A stretch of DNA of 64,000 nucleotides. It comes from Paenarthrobacter sp. GOM3 (lineage in GTDB: Bacteria; Actinomycetota; Actinomycetes; Actinomycetales; Micrococcaceae). A model generated the notes under the pieces. The model worked only from the letters and a program-made list of their open reading frames with translations. It made no database searches and was not told where the DNA came from. Shown here in pieces: positions 35,801 through 42,502 of the stretch. Position 1 is the first letter of the stretch. Each line of letters starts with the position of its first letter. The position numbers and the translations under genes were made by a program. The stretch is from contig NZ_CP136562.1 in NCBI RefSeq assembly GCF_018215265.2, positions 3,410,001 to 3,474,000 of the forward strand, given 5' to 3'.

Positions 35801-37357
35801 ATGTCCGAAGGAAATATCTCCAACGAGGATCCCCGTTTGGGGTTGCTGCTGGACGGTATCGTGCGGTTGGCAGCTGGTGACCTGAACACCAGGATCGAGG
35901 TCTCCGACGCCCGAGATGAGATCGATGCCGTGATCATGGGTACAAACCTCCTGGCCGAGGACCTCCAGATCATCTACGAGGAACTGGAGCAGCGGGTCAA
36001 CGCCCGGACGCAGCAGCTCAACCAGGCACACCTGGCAATGCGCCACATGGCCATGACGGATCCCTTGACGGGCCTGAATAACCGTTCAGCGTTCGCCAAC
36101 GCACTGGCCGAGGCCCAGGCGACCGGGCAGAAGGGCAACAAGCGGCCCGCCATCCTGCTGCTGGACATGGACGGGTTCAAGTCGATCAATGACACCTTGG
36201 GCCACACCATCGGGGACAAAGTCCTTGAAACCGTTGCCGCCCGGATCAGCGGGGCAGTCCGCGATCAGGACATGGTTGCCCGCATGGGCGGCGACGAATT
36301 CGCCGTCATGATCCCGGACGTAACCCCTGCCGAAGCGGCTTCGATTGGCAATCGCATCCTCGCGTCCGTGGTGGGCGTCATGGAGATCGAGGGCCAACAC
36401 CTGCGTTGCGGGGCCAGCATGGGCCTGCGGATGGCTGACCCCGGCCACCGCGCCGAAGAGCTGATGATGGAAGCGGACATCGCCATGTACGAGTCCAAGG
36501 CGGACGGACGGGGCAAGCTCAAGGTCTTTGAACCGGCCATGCTTCATGCCCGGCAAATGCGGAACCAGCTGGTGGGCGAACTCAAAGAGGCCATCGCAGG
36601 TTCGCAACTGGTGCTCTACTACCAGCCGATCATCCGTTTGGACACCCGTGAAATCGAGGGTGTGGAGGCTTTGGTCCGCTGGAACCATCCCACCCGCGGG
36701 TTGGTCATGCCGGACGAGTTCATCCCGATTGCCGAGGAAACGGGCATGATCTCCGATTTGGGTGGTTGGGTGCTCCGCACCGCCGTCGAGCAGTTAAGGC
36801 AATGGCGCAGCGATCCCCTGACGGCGGGCCACAACTTCAGCATGCGCATCAACGTTTCGGCCGCCGACCTGCAGCGGCTTGAGTTCATCGAGGACGTCAG
36901 GGAAGCGTTGGCGGCCGCGGACCTGGACCCATCGCTGCTGGTGCTGGAACTGACCGAGAGCGCCGTCATCCTTGGCAACGACCTGGACCGCTACACGCTC
37001 AACAGTCTGCGCCGCCTGGGCGTGGGACTGGAAATCGACGACTTTGGTACGGGCTACTCCTCCATCAGCTACCTGCGTCGGCTGCCCGTCGATACCGTCA
37101 AAGTGGACCGGACCCTGCTATCCGCCCTGGGGAGCGACCCCTCACAGCCGGCACTGCTCGCCGCCGTCCTGCAGCTTATCCGGGCCTGTGGCCTGAATGC
37201 CGTGTGGGAAGGCATCGAGACTGCCGAGCAAGCCCAGTACCTCCTGGGCATCGGCTGCACCAGCGGCCAGGGTTACTACTTCAGCCGGCCGTTGCCCGGG
37301 GAGCAGCTAACGGAGCAGCTGAAGCACCACAAGACGTGGCCCGTCGCCGAGGACTAA
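35801..37357 (+). CDS. GGDEF-EAL dual-domain c-di-GMP enzyme
   Basis: 518 residues, cytoplasmic. An N-terminal HAMP-like helix pair (GIVRLAAGDLNTRIEVSDAR) and coiled coil lead to GGDEF (DPLTGLNNRSAFANAL, LLLDMDGFKSINDTLGH, intact RMGGDEFAV). The EAL domain follows with VEALVRW, LELTES, IDDFGTGYSSISYLRRLP, KVDR and EGIET. Both active sites look intact, so it could make and break c-di-GMP. GGGGGG lies 5 bases before ATG 35801; a GTG at 35795 overlaps the TPR stop but is too close to that site. Operon with the TPR gene, which may control it. Confidence 0.93.
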   Translation: MSEGNISNEDPRLGLLLDGIVRLAAGDLNTRIEVSDARDEIDAVIMGTNLLAEDLQIIYEELEQRVNARTQQLNQAHLAMRHMAMTDPLTGLNNRSAFANALAEAQATGQKGNKRPAILLLDMDGFKSINDTLGHTIGDKVLETVAARISGAVRDQDMVARMGGDEFAVMIPDVTPAEAASIGNRILASVVGVMEIEGQHLRCGASMGLRMADPGHRAEELMMEADIAMYESKADGRGKLKVFEPAMLHARQMRNQLVGELKEAIAGSQLVLYYQPIIRLDTREIEGVEALVRWNHPTRGLVMPDEFIPIAEETGMISDLGGWVLRTAVEQLRQWRSDPLTAGHNFSMRINVSAADLQRLEFIEDVREALAAADLDPSLLVLELTESAVILGNDLDRYTLNSLRRLGVGLEIDDFGTGYSSISYLRRLPVDTVKVDRTLLSALGSDPSQPALLAAVLQLIRACGLNAVWEGIETAEQAQYLLGIGCTSGQGYYFSRPLPGEQLTEQLKHHKTWPVAED

Positions 37358-37971
37358 ACGCCCGACGTCGGCGACTCACCGCCCGGTGCGGTCTGACCGG
37401 TGGTGGCATGCCCACTGCGGGCCCGCCACTCGGTGTCCAGAATGGCGTAGATGTTCTCGGTGGCCCACTGGCCCTTGTAGTGCCAGTTGTCCACAAGGGT
37501 TGCTTCGAGCCGCATCCCCAGGCGTTTGCAGATACCCGCGGAACCGGCGTTGAGCGCATCGAGCTTGGCGTCGAGGCGATGGAAGGACAACTTCCCAAAA
37601 GCCAGTTCCATGACGGCTTGGGCGGCTTCCGTAGCGATTCCCTGGCCGCGGGCCTCCGGATGCAGGATCCAGCCCAGCTCACCTTGCCCCGTCCCCTCGA
37701 GCCATTTCAGCACTATCTCGCCCATCAGCCCGGGCTGGTCCTTGCGTTCAATGGCGAGGCAAACCCAGTCTCCTTCCTGCTTGAACTCGAAATTCGCATA
37801 CCGTCCCAGGACCTCCATGGCCCGTGTTTTGGTCAACTCGTTGCGGAAGAGAAAGCGTGCGGTTTCAGGGAGGGACTGGTATCCGTAGAAACGCTCAAGG
37901 TCTTCAGCTTCGAAGCGTCGGAGGACGAGTCGGTCGGTGACTATGGGGAGCTCAATGTCGGGCATGAACAT
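37354..37971 (-). CDS. GNAT family N-acetyltransferase (RimJ/RimL type)
   Basis: 205 residues: TDRLVLRRFEAEDLERFYGYQ, GEIVLKWLEGTGQGELGWIL, the acetyl-CoA loop HPEARGQGIATEAAQAVMEL and NAGSAGICKRLGMRLEATLV with VDNWHYKGQW. This is the RimJ/RimL-like GNAT subgroup acting on protein N termini or small amines. The start is ATG 37971 (or 37965); a very long upstream open frame is an artefact opposite the paaI-paaK genes. Overlaps the convergent GGDEF-EAL stop by four bases. Substrate unknown. Confidence 0.87.
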   Translation of the reverse strand: MFMPDIELPIVTDRLVLRRFEAEDLERFYGYQSLPETARFLFRNELTKTRAMEVLGRYANFEFKQEGDWVCLAIERKDQPGLMGEIVLKWLEGTGQGELGWILHPEARGQGIATEAAQAVMELAFGKLSFHRLDAKLDALNAGSAGICKRLGMRLEATLVDNWHYKGQWATENIYAILDTEWRARSGHATTGQTAPGGESPTSGV

Positions 37972-38029
37972 GAGGCTACTAGTCGCGGGTGAATAGTGGT
38001 CCAGTCTTGACACTTGGCGCGATCTGGGA

Positions 38030-38051
38030 TTACCTAATGAACATTCGGTAA
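38030..38051. promoter_or_regulatory. PaaR-type operator B upstream of paaI-paaK-paaR
   Basis: TTACCTAATG and ATTCGGTAA arms form a near-perfect 22-bp palindrome ending 22 bp before the paaI start. It aligns with the sites before paaA, paaZ and paaJ. As paaR is the last gene of this unit, it would provide autoregulation. Confidence 0.8.
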
Positions 38052-38073
38052 ATAAAGCTGGAGGCAATGACGC

Positions 38074-38538
38074 ATGGTTGAAACAACCCTCTCCGGTGCA
38101 TCGCACCACATCCTGACGAACGACTACGCGTCCGAGTGGATGGGCATCCAGGTGCTCAAGATCGACGACGGCCACGCCACCATCCGGATGCACCTCCGCC
38201 AGGAGATGCTCAACGGCTTCGGCATGGCCCACGGCGGAATGATCTTCGCCTTCGCCGACACGGCCTTCGCACTGGCCTGCAACCCGGCCAACCCCACGCC
38301 CGAGGAAGCCGCCAACATCACGGTGGCGTCCGGCGTCGACATCAACTTCATCAAGCCGGCGTTCCAAGGCCAGGTGATCACCGCCGTCGCAAACCGCCGC
38401 GCGAGTACCGGCCGAAGCGGCCTGTACGACATCCAGATCTACGCGGCCGACCCGGCCCCCGCACCCTCCCCTGACGCCGAGCCCGGCGAACTCATTGCTG
38501 AGTTCCGTGGCCGCAGCCGCACCATCTCCAAGAAGTAG
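38074..38538 (+). CDS. paaI: Hydroxyphenylacetyl-CoA thioesterase PaaI
   Basis: 154 residues, single hotdog fold. The family block MLNGFGMAHGGMIFAFADTA with HGG and the catalytic Asp is clear, followed by ACNPANPTPEEA and INFIKPA. PaaI hydrolyses dead-end CoA esters to free CoA when the epoxidase stalls. GGAGG lies 8 bases before the ATG. First gene of the paaI-paaK-paaR unit; paaK begins 6 bp later. The operator B overlaps the promoter region. Confidence 0.93.
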   Translation: MVETTLSGASHHILTNDYASEWMGIQVLKIDDGHATIRMHLRQEMLNGFGMAHGGMIFAFADTAFALACNPANPTPEEAANITVASGVDINFIKPAFQGQVITAVANRRASTGRSGLYDIQIYAADPAPAPSPDAEPGELIAEFRGRSRTISKK

Positions 38539-38544
38539 GAAACC

Positions 38545-39894
38545 ATGACCCAGAACACCGTGGCAGCACCCGACGTTCCCGCCTCCAAAGTCAGCGCCCC
38601 GGTGCTGGATCGGGAAGAAACCATTTCCCGCGACGAGCTCGAGGCCCTGCAACTGACCCGGCTCCAGCACACTGTGGCCTACGCCTACGACCGCGTGCCC
38701 CTCTACAAGCGCAAGTTCGACGAAGCCGGGGTACACCCCTCGGACCTCCGCGAGTTGAGCGACCTCGGCAAGTTCCCGTACACCACCAAGGAAGACCTTC
38801 GCCTGGAATACCCCTTCGGGATGTTCGCGGTCCCCCAGGACCAAATCGCGCGAATCCACGCCAGCTCCGGCACCACCGGGCGCCCCACAGTAGTTGGCTA
38901 CACCAAGAACGACCTCGCCAACTGGGCAACATTGGTGGCACGGTCGTTCCGCGCATCCGGCGTCCGCCCCGGCATGAAGGTCCACAACGCCTACGGCTAC
39001 GGCCTGTTCACCGGTGGCCTGGGTGCACACGCAGGCGCTGAGGCGCTCGGCTGCACCGTCATCCCCATGTCCGGAGGCCAGACGGAACGCCAGATCCAGC
39101 TCATCCAGGACTTCAAGCCAGACGCGATCCTGGCCACCCCCACCTACCTACTCACCATCGCTGACGCCATGGCACACCAGGGCATCGACCCCACCTCCAC
39201 CTCGCTGAAATACGCCGTGCTCGGGGCCGAACCGTGGACCGAAGAGATGCGCCACGAACTCGAAGTCACCATGAACATCAAAGCCTCGGACATTTACGGG
39301 CTCTCCGAGGTCATGGGCCCGGGCGTCGCCGGCGAAGCGGTTGAAACGCAGGACGGCTGCCACATCTGGGAGGACCACTTCCGCCCCGAAATCATCGACC
39401 CCTTTGACCACTCCACGGTCCTGGCCGACGGCGATCCCGGGGAACTCGTCTTCACCTCCCTGACCAAGGAAGCCCTGCCGATCATCCGCTACCGCACCAA
39501 GGACCTCACCCGCCTGTTGCCCGGCAGCGCCCGGCCCGCACACCGCCGCATGGGCCGCATCACCGGCCGCAGCGACGACATGATCATCCTCCGGGGCGTA
39601 AACCTCTTCCCGTCACAGATCGAAGAAATCGCCCTGCGCATCCCGGAACTCAGCCCACACTTCCAACTCGAAATCACCCGCCCCGAAGGCAAGCGCATGG
39701 ACTCGCTCACGGTCCGTATCGAGCGGCGTGAGGCTGTCTCCCCCGAGGCAAGTACGACGGCGGCACACACCTTGCGTGAGCAGATCAAGATTCACGTCGG
39801 CTCGTCTTGCGTCGTCGACGTCGTAGAGCCCGGTTCCCTGGAGCGTTCCAACGGCAAGCTGCGCCGCATCTACGACCTGCGTCCCAAGGGCTGA
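38545..39894 (+). CDS. paaK: Phenylacetate-CoA ligase PaaK
   Basis: PaaK forms phenylacetyl-CoA from phenylacetate, ATP and CoA, the first step of the pathway. 449 residues of the short adenylate-forming type: LQHTVAYAYDRVPLYKRKFDEA, the P-loop motif ASSGTTGRPTVVGYT, AYGYGLFTGGLG, DIYGLSEVMGPGVA and GRITGRSDDMIILRGVNLFP, typical of PaaK. AGGAAA precedes the ATG. Co-transcribed with paaI and paaR (6 and 24 bp spacings). Confidence 0.96.
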   Translation: MTQNTVAAPDVPASKVSAPVLDREETISRDELEALQLTRLQHTVAYAYDRVPLYKRKFDEAGVHPSDLRELSDLGKFPYTTKEDLRLEYPFGMFAVPQDQIARIHASSGTTGRPTVVGYTKNDLANWATLVARSFRASGVRPGMKVHNAYGYGLFTGGLGAHAGAEALGCTVIPMSGGQTERQIQLIQDFKPDAILATPTYLLTIADAMAHQGIDPTSTSLKYAVLGAEPWTEEMRHELEVTMNIKASDIYGLSEVMGPGVAGEAVETQDGCHIWEDHFRPEIIDPFDHSTVLADGDPGELVFTSLTKEALPIIRYRTKDLTRLLPGSARPAHRRMGRITGRSDDMIILRGVNLFPSQIEEIALRIPELSPHFQLEITRPEGKRMDSLTVRIERREAVSPEASTTAAHTLREQIKIHVGSSCVVDVVEPGSLERSNGKLRRIYDLRPKG

Positions 39895-39918
39895 TCCGCT
39901 TCATGAGAAAATGCCAGC

Positions 39919-40521
39919 ATGCCTACTGAGACCAGCACCAAGCGCGGACGGCCCGGCTACGACCAGCAATCGGTGCTCCGCATCGCCGTCGACGTCTTCA
40001 ACCGCCACGGTTACGACGCAACGTCCATGGGCATCCTGGCTGAAAACCTGGGGATTTCGAAGTCCGCCATTTACCATCACGTGCCGTCCAAGGGCGATCT
40101 GCTCAAGCTCGCCCTGGACCACGCGCTGGGCGGCCTGGAGGCCATCCTGGAGGAACCCTCCGCAACCTCCGGGCCCGCCGACGCACGCCTCGAGTTCGTG
40201 CTCCGGCAGACCATAGCCGTACTGGTGGACCGGCTGCCGTTCGTCACCCTGCTGCTGCGCCTTCGCGGCAACACGGAGATCGAACGGGACGCGCTGGAAC
40301 GCCGTCGCGCATTCGACCACAAGGTGGCTGCCCTGATCTCCGCAGCCCGCGAGGACGGCTCCCTGCGCCAGGACATCGATCCCCGCACCGTCACACGCCT
40401 ACTGTTCGGCACCATCAACTCGATCGTGGAGTGGTACAAGCCCGGGGGCTCGCTGTCGCCGGAGAAGCTCGCGGACGACGTCATCACCATGGCTTTCGAC
40501 GGCCTCCACACGACCTCCTGA
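39919..40521 (+). CDS. paaR: TetR family regulator, probable PaaR repressor of phenylacetate genes
   Basis: 200 residues. N-terminal TetR HTH: SVLRIAVDVFNRHGYDATSM, GILAENLGISKSAIYHHVPS, KGDLLKLAL. The C-terminal helical domain carries ALERRRAFDHKVAALISAA. It follows paaK by 24 bp. In Thermus and Corynebacterium, PaaR-type TetR proteins repress paa genes until phenylacetyl-CoA binds. Four matching operator sites in this window, one before its own operon, support the same role. The stop codon is followed at once by 32-bp tandem repeats. Confidence 0.88.
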   Translation: MPTETSTKRGRPGYDQQSVLRIAVDVFNRHGYDATSMGILAENLGISKSAIYHHVPSKGDLLKLALDHALGGLEAILEEPSATSGPADARLEFVLRQTIAVLVDRLPFVTLLLRLRGNTEIERDALERRRAFDHKVAALISAAREDGSLRQDIDPRTVTRLLFGTINSIVEWYKPGGSLSPEKLADDVITMAFDGLHTTS

Positions 40522-40640
40522 CCCTCACTCACGACCCACCCCCTTCCGGCCAACCCTCACTCACACCCCGCCCCCTTCCGGCCAACCCTCTCTCACGACC
40601 CACCCCCTTCCGGCCAACCCTCTCTCACGACCCACGCCAG
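40522..40640 (+). repeat. 32-bp tandem repeats directly after the paaR stop codon
   Basis: Units begin at 40522, 40554, 40586 and 40618 (the last partial): CCCTCWCTCACGACCCACCC then CCTTCCGGCCAA. Exactly 32 bases each, no unique spacers. The first unit starts at the base after the paaR TGA. Related 32-bp units follow the stop of the GT2 gene near 47190, and the motif CCCTCTCTCACG follows the paaZ stop. Confidence 0.85.
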
Positions 40641-40720
40641 CGGTGGCCGACGGCGGCGGCCAGGTGACGTCGTCGTGCTGGAGCGTTTGCCTCCAACACG
40701 GCGGAACGTGAGAGACGGTC
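40631..40720. repeat. Long repeat copy R1 left of the IS element
   Basis: CACGCCAGCGGTGGCCGACG through GGAACGTGAGAGA recurs at 42349-42502 on the other side of the IS. R1 lacks the 42402-42455 block that holds a hairpin in the second copy. The segment GCGGTGGCCGACGGCGGCGG is identical in both. Confidence 0.85.
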
Positions 40721-40743
40721 GCTTTTCCAAGAGGGTCCGGATG

Positions 40744-40812
40744 CCTTCCGGCCAACCCTCACTCACATCCCACCCCCTTCGTCCTGTCCCTCTCTCACAT
40801 CCCACCCCCTCC
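40744..40812 (+). repeat. Further 32-bp-family repeat units up to the IS left end
   Basis: CTTCCGGCCAACCCTCACTCAC and CCCTCTCTCACATCCCACCC continue the tandem family and run to the IS left end. Together with the units at 40522-40640 they fill the 346-bp gap between paaR and the IS transposase; no gene is seen there. Confidence 0.75.
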
Positions 40813-40867
40813 CTCTAAGTCAGGCTGGTTGTGAGTCAGTCGGTGATTGAAGAGAGCAGGAGCTGCC

Positions 40868-41302
40868 ATGACTGTTGGGCCGCGTGGTATTAGCCGCGAT
40901 GAGATCAGGGATTTGGTGCATGAGTATTACGTGCAGCCGTACGGGACGAGGAAGGAGTGGCTTGCTTCCCAGCCAGTGACTGAGTGGACGTTCCGGAAGT
41001 GGCGGAGGATGATCCAGGAAGGTGACCTCGACCGGAATCTGATTCCACGAGAGCATGGGAACATGGCCCGCACGAATGGCGAGTGGTCCGCGTTTGAAAG
41101 AGCGCGCGCCAAGGAAATCGCCCAACACCAGTCCGACGTCGAACAGCTCAAGAGCCGCGTCCGGGAGCTTGAGGGCACGAATGAAGCTTTGGGAAAAGCT
41201 ATCGGGCTCTTGCACGGGTTGAGCGTGCCAGAGCCCGATACGGCTCCGACGAACGATCCGAAAAGTTCATCGAAGCCGAGAACCTCCTCGTCCGGGACCT
41301 GA
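40868..41302 (+). CDS. IS3-family transposase OrfA
   Basis: 144 residues, ATG with AGGAG 6 bases upstream. N-terminal helix-turn-helix region ISRDEIRDLVHEYY and QPVTEWTFRKWRRMIQ binds the IS ends, and a coiled coil (ARAKEIAQHQSDVEQLKSR) serves for multimerisation, as usual in IS3 OrfA. A GGGAAAA slippery site near codon 109 sends ribosomes into the orfB frame. The tail after that site (LLHGLSVPEPDTAPTNDPKS) is only made by non-shifted ribosomes. Confidence 0.85.
   Translation: MTVGPRGISRDEIRDLVHEYYVQPYGTRKEWLASQPVTEWTFRKWRRMIQEGDLDRNLIPREHGNMARTNGEWSAFERARAKEIAQHQSDVEQLKSRVRELEGTNEALGKAIGLLHGLSVPEPDTAPTNDPKSSSKPRTSSSGT
41191..41197 (+). promoter_or_regulatory. Programmed -1 frameshift site (GGGAAAA)
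   Basis: In the orfA frame this reads G-GGA-AAA, the canonical X-XXY-YYZ heptamer for -1 slippage. orfB is open in the -1 frame from 41185 to 42408, so slippage would yield an OrfAB fusion. A downstream stimulatory structure was not assigned. Confidence 0.75.
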
Positions 41303-42408
41303 AAGAGCTCACCGGCTCGCAGCGGCAAGCCCTCAAGGTCGCGGGCGTTTCGCGCTCGACGTGGCACTACCGGCAGAACCCCCGCGAACGAGTGCAAGAC
41401 CCGCTCGGGCAGTCCGAGCGGGCCTATGAATCGCGGATCAGCGGCCGGGACCGGGACCGGATCGCCGAATACATCATGGGAGGCTGGGCCGATCAGGTCT
41501 CCGTTGACCATTCCTTCGCGACGGCCTGGGACGCCGGGGTGATGCTTGCGTCCCGCCGCACCTGGTGGCGGGTCGCAGCGCAGATCGAGGACCAGATGCT
41601 CCGCCCAACCGTCCCTACCAGAAGCGAGAACAAACGGCCCCCGCGGGAGAAACCCGTTCTGAAGGCCACCGGCCCGGGCCAGGTCTGGTCCTGGGACATC
41701 ACCGATCTCTACTCGCCCTGGCGCGGAAAAACGTTCAAGGCCTACTCGGTTCTGGATATCTACTCCCGGCAGATGGTCGCCTGGCGGATCGAGGAACGAG
41801 AAGCGGACCACCTCGCAGCCGAGATGTTCGAAACCGCCATCGCCCGGCACGGCGCACCCCGCATCGTTCATGCCGATTCAGGGCCGGCCATGAAATCAAA
41901 CCTGCTCCGTGACACACTCACCGGACACGGCGTGGAACTCACCCACAAACGGCCCTACGTATCGAACGACAACCCTTTTTCAGAGTCCGGGTTCCGGACC
42001 ATGAAATACAGGCCCGGCTACCCACGGATCTTCAAAGATCTCGAAACCGCCAGGACCTACCTCGGAGACTACGTGCCCTGGTACAACACCGAGCACAAAC
42101 ACTCAGGCATCGCCTTGTTTTCACCAGCTGAAGTCCACGACGGCTCCTGGAAAAACATCTGGAAGACACGCGACCGAGCCCTCCAGCACTACTACGACCA
42201 GAACCCTCACCGATTCCGGCAACGACCCACCACACCGGCCCCACGAAGCCACGTCGGAATCAACCTCCCCGAAAAACCAACCAACAACCCACCCACTGAC
42301 TCCACACAGTTTGACAACCTGCGCTTTCAGGCCAACCCTGACTCACATCCCACGCCAGCGGTGGCCGACGGCGGCGGCCAGGTGACGCCGTCGCGCCCTC
42401 GGCGTTAA
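41191..42408 (+). CDS. IS3-family transposase OrfB (as OrfAB fusion)
   Basis: The integrase catalytic domain has the first Asp in VWSWDITDLY, the second in IVHADSGPAMK and Glu in NPFSESGFRTMKY, with exactly 35 residues between the last Asp and Glu (D-D-35-E of IS3). The N-terminal orfB part (ENLLVRDLKELTGSQRQALK) has the linker helix typical of the group. The reading frame has no good own start and is best explained by -1 slippage at 41191. The last 25 or so residues run past the IS end into flanking repeat DNA. Confidence 0.85.
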   Translation, partial: GKSYRALARVERARARYGSDERSEKFIEAENLLVRDLKELTGSQRQALKVAGVSRSTWHYRQNPRERVQDPLGQSERAYESRISGRDRDRIAEYIMGGWADQVSVDHSFATAWDAGVMLASRRTWWRVAAQIEDQMLRPTVPTRSENKRPPREKPVLKATGPGQVWSWDITDLYSPWRGKTFKAYSVLDIYSRQMVAWRIEEREADHLAAEMFETAIARHGAPRIVHADSGPAMKSNLLRDTLTGHGVELTHKRPYVSNDNPFSESGFRTMKYRPGYPRIFKDLETARTYLGDYVPWYNTEHKHSGIALFSPAEVHDGSWKNIWKTRDRALQHYYDQNPHRFRQRPTTPAPRSHVGINLPEKPTNNPPTDSTQFDNLRFQANPDSHPTPAVADGGGQVTPSRPRR

Positions 42409-42502
42409 AAGCAGAAACGCTTCCGCGCACTAAGGCGTGGAAGCGTTTCTAGTAGGTGCCGGAGCGTTTGCTCCCAACACGGCGGAACGTGAGAGAGGGT
42501 TA
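42349..42502. repeat. Long repeat copy R2 right of the IS element
   Basis: Same sequence as 40631-40720 except for an extra 54-bp block containing a hairpin. Its end, GGAACGTGAGAGAGGG, abuts the stop codon of paaZ, so in the paaZ sense the stop is followed by CCCTCTCTCACG, as at paaR. Confidence 0.85.
42413..42450 (-). terminator. Terminator hairpin downstream of paaZ
   Basis: AGAAACGCTTCCGCGC and GCGTGGAAGCGTTTCT pair over 16 bp with one mismatch; on the minus strand GCTTTTAACG follows. It is 50 bp after the paaZ stop and is absent from the sister repeat at 40631. Confidence 0.7.

Larger units (their letters stand above)
40817..42333 (+). mobile_element. IS3-family insertion sequence
   Basis: About 1.5 kb with orfA and orfB in a -1 relation. 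Ends are approximate. The left end TAAGTCAGGCTGGTTGTGAG and the inverted right end TGAAAGCGCAGGTTGTC share an imperfect terminal repeat around GGTTGT. No clear target duplication can be named because both flanks are low-complexity repeats. It sits between paaR and paaZ, inside the repeat block, and interrupts no gene. Confidence 0.75.

Noticed and set aside
37972..39030. Upstream extension of the GNAT gene at 37354 by about 350 codons
   Set aside because: The extension is antisense to paaI and paaK and lacks any acetyltransferase-like sequence; the GNAT domain begins at 37971.
40522..40812. Regularly spaced repeats that could be taken for a CRISPR array
   Set aside because: The 32-bp period is fully repetitive with no unique spacers, and no cas genes are present.
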